Positions 1-10,300 of a stretch of DNA of 64,000 nucleotides are shown one piece after another. Source of the stretch: Intoshia linei (lineage: Eukaryota; Orthonectida; Rhopaluridae); assembly GCA_001642005.1 (NCBI GenBank), contig LWCA01000013.1, forward strand, positions 1-64,000. Reading direction: 5' to 3'. The position numbers and the translations under genes are program-made. The stretch's first letter is position 1, and each line of letters begins with the position of its first letter. A model generated the notes under the pieces. That model searched no databases. It saw only the letters and a list, made by a program, of their open reading frames with translations, and was not told where the DNA came from.

Positions 1-214
1 ATATACCTTTTATTTTGTATAGACGTATATTCATCTAATGTCAATGAGTAGCGAATCCCTAAAGCTACTTGTTTTTAAAAATAGCAAATGAGTTCTTTCT
101 TTTTAGTTATGTAGTAATTCATGACCATATTCTTGACTCCGTTTGAAGATGTTGGTGGTAATTTATCATATTTACCTTTCTGAACTTGAAGGTTTGTCTG
201 TATAAAATAAGAAG

Positions 215-474
215 TCATGGTTTACAGAGTAGTATGTTAATCACCGTTTATAACTAAACATCTTAGTTTTTTAATTTTCATTCTAGCTGTCTTAGTTTGA
301 TTTTTATCAACGATTCAATTTCTTAAATTTAGGGTATAAATGTAAAGTGAAAAAAAATTTGTATTGAAAATTCAATCGTTGATAAAAATCGAACTAAAAC
401 AGCTAGAATGAAAATTAACAAACTAAGATGTTTAGTTATAAACGGTGATTAACATAATACTCTGTAAACCATGA
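215..474. repeat. Fold-back element, about 110 bp inverted arms
   Basis: The sequence starting TCATGGTTTACAGAGTA at 215 is repeated as its reverse complement ending TACTCTGTAAACCATGA at 474. The arms, about 215-329 and 361-474, differ at only a few positions and enclose a spacer of about 30 bp. This is the shape of a foldback MITE. No coding capacity and no clear flanking target-site duplication were seen. Confidence 0.85.
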
Positions 475-1085
475 CAATTCACTGTAACACTGTTTTTAAA
501 AAAAATGAAGTTATATTTTAATTTTATTATAAGATTTGTAATGGTTTATTTAAAATGTTAAACCACAGCGAGTTGACATCTTTGTCAAATAAAATTTTAT
601 ATTAATTAGTTTTTCCCTAAAATACACCATTTGCACGCTAACCATCCTTGATTCTTTGATGGATGTGACACCCTAATAACCACAGTTGACTAATTTTAAT
701 TAACTCGCGGACCACCATTTTGCCACCATTGATATGTATTAAATTAAATTTAATTGATGTCATGTCTCATGGCCAAGGGTGATCGATTTACAAGTTTTTA
801 TAACCAAAAAAAAACAGCTGGTATCAGCAAATTTGGTTCGATTACAAGGTTTTTTGTAAAATCAAATTTAAAATGCAAAGAATGGATTTTTACATAAAAA
901 GCTTAAAATGGTATTTTTTATTCAATATTATTAAATTAAATTATGGTGGTTTAAAATTTAAATTCTTAAAATAATGATTTAGAGATTGTCTAGGCTTCGG
1001 ATAAAATCCCAACATCTGACAATTCTGTAATAATTTATCTTACAAACATAACCTAATTTTTTAATTTTTCAGATAACACATTTGC
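475..1085. other. Gene-free AT-rich sequence
   Basis: I see no coding exon, RNA gene or structured repeat here beyond A/T-rich runs. Confidence 0.5.
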
Positions 1086-1556
1086 TCATGACTCATAAGA
1101 CATACATGTCGCATTGTACAATTCGAATAAATCTTCCAATTCTACGGCTTTAAAATACAATAGATCCGAAGTATCTTTAATAGAAGTGTATAAATCATTC
1201 AATTTTGATGTTGCCAATTCATCTGATACTTCTATATTTTTATTTTATAATTATTATACTATGACCTAACATATATCTATGTTAATGATATCCTACATTA
1301 TATAACAAAGCGTTACAGACTTTATAAAATTAGCCAAAAATGTTACATACTAAGTTCCTTTTGTTCATTGGAGTATTGCGCTACAAAATTAATATACAGC
1401 ATACATTATAGTTATAACAGTTATACAAATCTTTAGATCTATACAAAATTCATTTAAAATAAAAATATGAAAAAACCAAATAAGTAGTACCCTCTCATTT
1501 AATGCGTTCAAAAAATTGCTGAGAAAGAGCACAAATAAAATCGTAAAAATCTTCAT
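1086..1556 (-). CDS. Doubtful small gene with terminal exons and a possible signal peptide
   Basis: On the minus strand a terminal exon at 1231-1086 stays open to a TGA and reads as an acidic helical segment (VSDELATSKLNDLYTSIKD). A 30-bp exon at 1380-1351 with a GTATGT donor joins it in matching phase 1. Further upstream an ATG at 1556 opens a hydrophobic, signal-peptide-like stretch (MKIFTILFVLFLSNFLNA). Its donor phase does not join cleanly to the 30-bp exon, so the 5' model is unresolved. I do not recognise the product. It could be a small secreted or membrane protein, or the 5' ATG may be unrelated and the last two exons may belong to another gene. Confidence 0.3.
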
Positions 1557-1714
1557 ATTTTTTAAATAAAATTCAAACAAATATTTTAAAAATAAAAATA
1601 TTCTAAAAAAATATACCTTAAATAGTAGAAAATGTAGGTTATGTGTTAATTGAACCGAAATGTCGATTGTTATAATAATTAAACTATTACCAATTAATTC
1701 ATATTTCTTTCATG

Positions 1715-1918
1715 TATAAAAATTGTAAATTTTAAATTTTATAATATAATCATATTTTCATACTAATAACAAACATAAATCAAATACCGGTATGTTTCAA
1801 TTTTTTTCGGGAAATTCCGGGAAATCGTAAAAATCCCGGGAAATTTAATTGCCAGAAATTATTAAATATCCCGGGAATTTTGTCCCGGTTTTTTCCCCGC
1901 CACAATCACCAATTGCAC
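1715..1918 (-). mobile_element. 5'-end fragment of the GATTGTG hAT-derived element
   Basis: Read on the minus strand this begins GTGATTGTGGCGGGG and continues through the CCCGGG-rich subterminal block and an AT-rich stretch. It parallels the first 200 bp or so of the elements at 15319 and 57489. Only the 5' end is present, so it is a truncated copy. Confidence 0.75.
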
Positions 1919-2650
1919 CTCCAATTTTTCTAGTCTAAATTTCATTAGTAGTAACATGAGTATGATAAAAATATTACCTGTGTCGAAATGGCGCCATTAG
2001 AAACAATTTGAAAAATAAATAATTGTCATTGGAAACACATTTAAATACATTTTAATTATTATTTAATTCAAATTATTATTCATTTAATCACATTTACACT
2101 TAACTTTCCATGTACAATTAAATTAAACCCTTTTAAATTACACTAAAAGCTATTTCAATAATTTTGGATCAAAAAATCCTAAAACAGCTACAGTATTTAT
2201 AAGTTGAGTTAAAATTTATAATATATTTTTTTAGAAAATAATATTTTTAGGGTTCGAAAAAAGAACTCATGACTACATTATCACATAGGGATTATACCTG
2301 ACATACAATCTACGTTCAAAATCGAAATTTATAAAAATTTAATTTAATTTTTTCAGGTTTTTAACAAACAAGTACAGTATCTTAATTAGTAAATTAATTG
2401 AATAAATAAATGATGATATGGGTTGCTACGTTAAATAACTCACCTAAAAAATTTTTTCCAATTACCCAGAGTCGCATTGACCGAAAATTGACTAACTAGT
2501 TAACTACAAATATAACACTTCTATATCTATAACATATTTGTCCAGTGTCTAGGATATATCCAGGTTATTGGAATGTTTAAATAAACTTAAAATATTGGAT
2601 TTATCTCTAAAAATTATTTCTTTAAAACTAACCAAATACAATAATATATT
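1919..2650. other. Gene-free stretch upstream of the FYCO1-like gene
   Basis: No supported exon or repeat was recognised. It presumably contains the promoter and 5' UTR of the gene starting at 2651, but no specific element could be identified. Confidence 0.4.
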
Positions 2651-5600
2651 ATGGAAATGAATTTTTGCAATTTATTTTCGATTTTGAAGGGTATATAAAA
2701 TAATGTACACAAAATTATTTACAAAAAAAATTTAGAAGTAATTGAAGAATTTAAAAACTCATTAGCTGACGTTAGAAGCGCAAAAATTAGTTCATTTAAT
2801 TATAAAAAAAATACACTAAAAGCAGTTTTAATTGTTGTAGATGCAATTCTTCAAAAAAATTTAAAAAGTAATACCGTCATCGTGCTCGTTTCTATAAAAT
2901 GTTTAGAATCCAATTATTTCCGAAAATTTGATTATTGGAACTTTTTCAAGGAAACATTGTCAGAAAACAAAATGTACATGTCATATATAAACAACACGGA
3001 ATTATCCCTATTGGATTGTAGCAACATTGAATCTTGTAGAATCTTCATAAAACGAATTTTCTTGGATAAAGTTTTAGCCGAAATTTTACAGTCTGCAGCA
3101 GGAAATGAAAAATGCATAAGGTAAATTAAAATAAACTAATATCACCAAATTTTAGTCGATACTATGAATCAAATTCAATTTGGTTCAAAAGAGACATATT
3201 AAATTCAATTATAAATTTACTATACGATACCGATTTCGATTATAATCCCACTGATTACATTGAAAGTGGGTTTGATAAAGATTGGGACCTGTCCATTTAT
3301 TATAAAGATATATATTCAATCAAAAATTCAAATCAATCTTCAAAATCATCCATAAATGAGTCTATTCTTAAAATGAACGATTTATCAATTGATGAAACAT
3401 GTCGAGACAAATACACTTGTCTGAATTGTTTAGATTTTGAAAATTTAATTTCAAAAATTTATAGCAATATACATGATACAGACCACACATCGTTTATTTC
3501 AACATTAGACAAATTAAATAAAATTAAATTGTATTTTGAACACGTAAAAAACCTAAAATCTACAGAATCACAAACTACATTACAAAAACGCATCAAAAAT
3601 GACACACCTTTAAAAAATAATCAAATGTCTTTGAAACAACTTGCCGTCAATGTCTTGTTGAGACACAATTGTATAATTTTAGATTTTATTAAAAAAACTA
3701 ATGAACCAGTTTTACAACCCAGTTCGATAAACACGTGTCAATCAAATATCCAGGGTACCAAATATACAAGTTCATTAAAAGATTCCACGTCAAAATATGA
3801 TATTGATTCTTATTCAAATGTACAGGATATAAATGACGAAAAATACTTGTTAATTAGTAAAAATTATGTCATTGTGTGTGAGAAAATTATTGAAATTGAA
3901 AATGTTTTAAACCTACAAAATACAAAACCTACAGCCAATGTTTGTTTGGAAAACTCTGAAAATTTTATTAGTGTTCAAAATCGTTTGGATGATATAATCA
4001 AAACTATAAAATCTAATGTTCAAAATGTATATATTAACGATTCACGTGAAAAAAATGAAGATGGCAATGTAATTTATAATTTTTAACAATTAGAATATCA
4101 TTATTATTTATGGGTCCGATATTATCGGGTTTAAACATTTGAGCATGACGAGAACATAATATTTATTACTTGGGTGAAAGATAAAAATAAAAAGTTTAAA
4201 TGTTGATTTTTAAAAGACGTAAAGCTTCAAAGTCAAGATGGTTTATTTAGAAAGTGATGGCAACCAAATATAACGTGGTGTGCTTAAGATTATATTCGAA
4301 AATTATTGAAGTGTTTTCTAATAAAAAAATTGTTACTCAGCGCGCCAATTGAAACCAAAGCTATTTTTTTACAAATATGAGAAAATTAGTAATATTTTAA
4401 GCAGATTTTCAATGGAATAAACAATTTTCATTGAATAAATCTTGTATATTTCAATGATATGCGAGTGAACCTTGTTTACTCACGGAATTTATTTTTTTAT
4501 CATTTTTTGATATGAAATTTAATTTTTAAGGTGTATGACATATAGGGTTGCCAACTGCCTTATTTTCCCCCTGAGACTTGGGGTTTTCAAATTAAACTCA
4601 TGGCTCAGGGTTAAGTGATATTTCTGAGGGTAATTTAATTATTTCAATCAAAATCATTAAATCAGACTTATAATAAAAAATATTTTTTTGTCATTAATTA
4701 GACCCATTTTAATTTTTTTCTCATGCAGGTAAGATTGTTGTCAATAATTTATTGTTGTCAGATTTGAATAAATAATATAAACATAATGGCAAGGTTACAC
4801 ACAATGTTATAAATCTTATTTATGAATATTATTTCCTTTGATCAGGCCGATGTTTTTCTCATCCTGTATAACCCTGTATTTTTGTTCTTAGAAAAAATGT
4901 GCAAGATTTCGTTAAAATTACCATTTAAAGTGGTGTGTGCAAATTTTAAGAACATTAGGCTAGATTTTAATTAATAATTTTTAATTAGAATTATAAAAAT
5001 TAACGTTGCGATGATACGCTAATACATAAAGCCAACTTACATCTTAACTTACGCATCTTAGAGCCTAGACCAGGGGTGCACAACCTTTCCTCAATTCAGC
5101 CGCAAAGTTACTTCCCTCATTGATACTACAGCCGCACAAAATTTACTTTGACATTGAGAAAATTTAAATCCATTTTGAGAATGTGGGTAAAGTCAAAAAT
5201 GAACTTTTTGAGAAAAATATTTTAAATTGCCCTTGAATAAAATGTGATTTACATTTTTTAAACTTTAAATTTTTTCAATGTGACTTAAAATGGTATATTT
5301 CACTGCACAATAAAGCAACCACAAAATTTAAATTAAGTTATTTTAAAAAGATGGCATTTTGTGCACCCCTGACTTAGGCCCTTTTGGGATTTTTGACGAA
5401 ATTACAACTAAATTTTTATAAAATGGTGGTCTCATTTTTCTAAATATAATGACATTAAATTAATGAGCATTCAATAAAAATTATATTTTTCAATAGCATA
5501 ACTTTTATTTGTCAAAATTAAATTTTAAAGGTCGGAAACCAGTGGCCCTCAGAATAATTTTGGTGGCCCTTTGACTAAATATGTAAATTATTTATTTTTC

Positions 5601-6709
5601 AACTTTGAAACACCGTTTTAAACATTTTATACTATAATTGGCTCATTTTAATACTGAATTTTCAGGTCGTCCCGGATTTTATTTTGTTGAATATACTAGA
5701 ATCGTTTCTCTTCATTTAAAATTAAAATCTATCATGTGTTAATTTTCAAAAACGTTGCCGCACTTGGGCAATTCTATGGTAACATATGATATTGTCATTC
5801 GTAAAATACTTTTCACTGTTGTCAACTTGTCATCTGTTAGTCTCGGTCTTGTTTTACACTTTTTAAACTGCATTAAAGAATTTTTTTGTATTTATACGTA
5901 CTAAAAATATAGTAGGAATGTACCAATGTGCCGAAATTATATTTAGGTTAAATTAATTATTTAGATGTTTTCATCTTTAGAAAACGATTCTACAGATTCA
6001 GGTAAATATAACAATATATAATTTTTTAACTGATTATAATTAAAAAAAATAGATTCATTTACCGTAATAAAGGATGATGAAATCAAGAAAATTCAAAATG
6101 AAATTATGAATGAACCAAGATTAAAGTAAATTATAATTGTTAGGGTAACCAATTGCACCGATATGTACTTTTTTGCAAATTTTCAAAATTTTGCAATCTT
6201 TATGCAGCTTTTTGGTTTTCCTACTAATGACTGTATATATAAAAACCATATAATTTAATAATCAAATTTGAATGTATTAATAGATGTAAATACGCAAGCG
6301 TTATTAATGCGACAGCACTTTCCATAAATATGGTACCCCAAAATACCCTCTTATTCAAACACGTTTATATACAAGCTGGGTACATGTATGCAATCCCGAT
6401 AAGAGTTTCTGATATCAACACAAATTTTGAATGGAAATTCAATACACAAACTCATGTATTTTTAAAAAATTTTTAATATAATGTCGTTTTTAGACAATCT
6501 GGTTCAAAATAACATATTATGATGAAAATTCTATAGAAAGTACTACTATACTCGAGAAATGTGAATGTTTTTCTGCAAAAACGTACATTACCGGAAATCT
6601 TAAACCTTTGGTGCCAGGAATTTATACTCTATTTTTTGAAAATACTTTATCCAGGATTTTACCCAAAGTTTTAAATTTATATATAACATTTCTACGTACA
6701 AGTGCTTAA
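2651..6709 (+). CDS. FYCO1: Compact FYCO1-like protein: RUN, LC3-interacting motif, GOLD
   Basis: Inferred exons are 2651-2690, 2736-3120, 3156-4068, 5965-6001, 6053-6125, 6284-6455 and 6494-6709, all in phase, giving 611 codons. Residues about 5-190 resemble a RUN domain: a DYWNFF core, then a YYESNS..W segment and GFDKDWDL, as in FYCO1. The C-terminal 110 residues match a GOLD domain (FEWKFNT, then VPGIYTLFFENTLSR). Between them, acidic residues precede FTVI and KDDEI, at the place where FYCO1 carries its LC3-interacting motif. FYCO1 links LC3- and Rab7-positive autophagosomes to plus-end microtubule transport. The usual long coiled coil and FYVE zinc finger were not found, and the 1.9-kb intron 4069-5964 holds two repeats and no FYVE-like cysteines. 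Alternatively, exon 3 reads through to a stop at 4086 and the GOLD exons form a separate 165-residue gene starting at ATG 5965. Confidence 0.75.
5071..5371. mobile_element. hAT-like MITE with CAGGGGTGCAC termini
   Basis: It starts CAGGGGTGCACAACC and ends GTGCACCCCTG, giving 11-bp terminal inverted repeats of the CAGGGG type common in hAT-derived elements. It is non-coding. The 8 bp on each side are not a clean duplication. It lies in the large intron of the FYCO1-like gene. Confidence 0.7.
5531..5735 (-). repeat. Fragment of the GGTCGGCAACC MITE family
   Basis: The reverse complement follows the right-hand 200 bp of the element at 50316-50615, including the GGCCAC..AAAATTATT..GGCCACTGG segment. 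The left terminus is missing. Confidence 0.7.
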
Positions 6710-7084
6710 TATCATATTTATTCATTGGATTTATTTTCATCTTTAATGTAATTGTATACATCGGAACTGATTAGATTTTCCATATTAAATTCAAGAACTT
6801 TTCCACCATCTAGATGTATATATTGTAGCAGAATTTTTACCTTTTTAACATTATGTGGGCAGGAATATTACATAAAAAGAATGAATCAAATTCACACCTA
6901 ATTATTTAATTTTCTGAAAACCATAATTATAATTATTATCGTTTACATACATGTATGTTAATAAAAAATATAAATTATCACATCAAATTTTATTCAACCA
7001 AATTTAATAAAAATCTTAATCTGTATAATTGTTTATAAAAGAATTAAATTATCAAACGTAGTCACTTTCTAGGTTAAGGCTAAA

Positions 7085-7384
7085 TTATTGAGATATACAT
7101 TCTAGACGAAATTTAAATATACCATATTTGAACGTAATTTTGGGTTTAGCATTTCCTGAAACGACGTCAACATTAAACATACATAAAGGGTTCAATTTCT
7201 GTAAAGTTTTATAAGAATCAAAAAGAGCTATTCTATAAAATGAAATAAAGTATATAAAATAAATTAAAAACCTTGTTTCAGTCGAATTTTCCAAAAAAGG
7301 ATTGAAACGAAATGTTGCCTTTTTAATTAAAGCTTTATTGGTAAATGTTTTAATTGTTTTTACGTAAATTTCTCGGGCAGACAT
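7085..7384 (-). CDS. MRPL53: Probable mitochondrial ribosomal protein mL53
   Basis: Two exons, 7384-7272 and 7232-7085, are split by a 39-bp intron (GTTTTT..TATAG) in phase 2 and encode 86 residues. The segment KKATFRFNPFLENSTETR corresponds to the conserved mL53 motif in which a short strand precedes an F-x-PF..N-x-E-S-TR signature. A VDVVSG strand follows, as in this large-subunit protein of the mitochondrial ribosome. It is shorter than vertebrate mL53 (about 112 residues), mostly at the C terminus. The ATG lies only 15 bp, and in frame, after the NPHP4 stop on the same strand. That leaves no room for a conventional promoter or a trans-splice acceptor between them, so it is either translated from a shared transcript or transcribed from within NPHP4. 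Ignoring the intron gives a 99-residue open frame, but that version breaks the similarity. Confidence 0.7.
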   Translation of the reverse strand: MSAREIYVKTIKTFTNKALIKKATFRFNPFLENSTETRFLIYFIYFISFYRIALFDSYKTLQKLNPLCMFNVDVVSGNAKPKITFKYGIFKFRLECISQ

Positions 7385-7399
7385 TAAATAAAGTTTATT

Positions 7400-10300
7400 T
7401 CAAGTAAAAAATACACGAATACAAAATGTTTCTTCATTTTTATCTTCCTCATCATTAATGAAAAGCAAAATTTCGTCAATTTGATTTGGCTTTCCAGATA
7501 AAAACGTTAATCCTATACTATGGACACCATATGGCTCCATATCAAGAATGTTGTTTCGTAATTGCATGAGATTTGGTTTGTTGGTACGTATGTGAAATAT
7601 TTTACGGTGTTTGTAAGGGTTTGTATATGATATCTTTTTACTACAAGATTTCGTTATTGTGTTTTTATCTCCATTCGTTATGTTGTCAAACCCACATGGT
7701 ACGCTTATCTATTTAAATTTTAATTTTAAAATAAAATGAACAGTACATCAAAAGCTTTTGTAATTGTAACAGGAATGCAATTGAGAGAAATTAACCAAGT
7801 TCTCAGTAATAAATGAGAGTCCATATCCACAGCATTAATGTAAAACTGACGACGACCTTTAATTATAATATGGTATTTTTTTTAGTTTTACCTATAACGT
7901 CAGATCTGATTCCAATACAAATCTCTTGCAAAGAATTTGATGGTAACATGAAGGGTTTTTCCGGTATAATTTTCATTTCATCGTCAGAAGAACAATAGCA
8001 TTTTACCAGTCGTGACAAGTTATCACCTCTAATTTTAATTTTAGTACATTTAATGTATGTGAATATTTCTATAATCGTGTCATAAAGGTTTTAATCAGCG
8101 GTTCACAAATAAAGGTGTACGGCCCGTTATAGTCATAATAAATAAACTACCAATCAGCAAAATTAAATTAATGAAAAAAATTCAATATATAACTAAAAGC
8201 GTAAAGATATATAAAATGAATACCGTTTAATTAAGAAAGTAAATTTCTAATGCAATTTTCTAGAGACGTTTTATCGCAAATTTTATTATCAGAAACTGAG
8301 GTTTCAACGTCTAAAATCTCAATTGCCTTTTTAAATGAAAATAGTCAAAGTATTGTAAAAAACAAAATATGGGATAGTTTTAAATAATTTTTAGTCAGCA
8401 AGAATTTATAGTTGAAATTACAACGAATTGACACTGAATTGAATTATTACCAAATTAAATAATTATAATTAAAATAAATTGTTATTATTACCTCAACAAA
8501 ATTGTAAATCGAGTAGTTTGACCTTGGGTTCCTAGAACATCGACTTTTTGCAAAGAATGTATAAAAAATTGCCATATAAATGCAGGTTTAATCATAAACT
8601 GATCAGAATAGACAGATATATAAAATGTTTTTATGTATGGTGACGAATCTGCAGTACACTAGCAAAATAATAATTTAAATTAATGAGAAATGCATATTAC
8701 CTTTAAAAATATATCATATGCTTCATCCGGGTTAGTCGACTTTGCCTCGCATATAACCGTGGTGTCATTACATCTAATACTCATTTGTACAGGTAAATCG
8801 TATTTTGAAGCTAAATTGCAATGATTATTTTAATTATACTATACTTCTTACACGTATAATTATAATAATTATTATTATAAATTTTTTTAAATGCTTGTAC
8901 CTATTGCCTTTAAATTAACAATGCGTATAGACTTTTTAAAAAACGTATTTTCAGCTTGATAAAAACGAAAAATTTTTGAAACTGTTGGTGTTTGTACATT
9001 AACGTGAAGACTTAGGGAACTGAGTGGTTTATTATTTTCAGTTTTCAATAAAATCTAAAATAAATATTTTTAAATTTAATATACAATGTACCTCAACATC
9101 TTTAAATGTTTTGTTTAAATTTGATGTTTCGCTAAAAGTGTGATTTTGTGATTGACCTGAAGAGGTTTCACACCCCAAACCAAATGGAGCAGGAATTTTG
9201 TTATAGTTTGATTCATCAAAAATGTCCATTGAAATGTATTTAAAAGGTATAAATACTTTTTCTTTAGGTTTTAATAAGATTTTATACATTTTATGGCAAG
9301 TTCCTTGTTGGTTTGATTTATTGTTATATTCGCCAAATAGAGATTCTTCAATTGGAGTAAATATGTTATATTCATTTTTTAAACATCTCCATTCTCTACT
9401 ATTTGTTATGAGACTAAATTTGTATTATTAGATTAATTTTAAATGTGTATTAGGGAGTCACATCTATCAATCAAGGACAATTAGTTCTCAAGCGTTCATT
9501 TATGTAATATTAAGAATAGTTCACAATAAAAATAAAAACCCCATGCATAGAGATGCTCTTAAATATACTTCCCTCTGTATTTGATGAACTTACTACAAAT
9601 TTGAACTATTCCATTCAATAGTTATAAACTGTTCATTGTTGAACGGATTTTGAAATGGAAATTCAAAAAATTCACTAACTCCCATTGAAACGTACAACGT
9701 ATGATGGTTTGTTTGACATAACCTCAACATATTTGTTATCGCATGAGACTTAATTTGTTCTCGATATCTACCAATAGCGTCTAATTTCGCAATTTTCAAA
9801 GCTCGTTCTTTATACACACCCTAATTAAAAATAAATTTACATACAAATGTATATTGTATAAATTACTATATTTAATTCCTTTTCATTTATCCCAGATGAA
9901 GCAACCAAAAATCCGTCTTTATTGGAATTTTCATTTTTAATAATACACTGAAGACGGTCCAAACGTTCTAATCTTTTTGCTTCAACTTTTTCATTTTTTC
10001 CATTTAAATTCGCATTTTGTTTATTCAGGTCACCATTTTCTCCCATATATTTACATTCTATATTTTTCAACAGATCATTTAATTCCCTGTTGTTTTTACT
10101 CAAAACATTTGCAATAGTTCTGGAAACTTTTTCTTGTTTGCCCCGGTAATCATTATCGTTTGATTTATTTTTATATTGTGACCTTATCTGATTTTTTAAT
10201 GAATTTAAATTTCCACCCATAAACTGAAACCCCGATTCATTGTCAATTTCAATTACTCTCATACTTGTTGAATCTATGAAAAAATCTAAATTTTTTGATT

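Noticed and set aside
4251-4350. Possible extra FYCO1 exon after an acceptor-like TTTATTTAG
   Set aside because: The frame is open for about 33 codons but has no zinc-finger or coiled-coil pattern and no convincing donor. Skipping it gives a perfect phase join.
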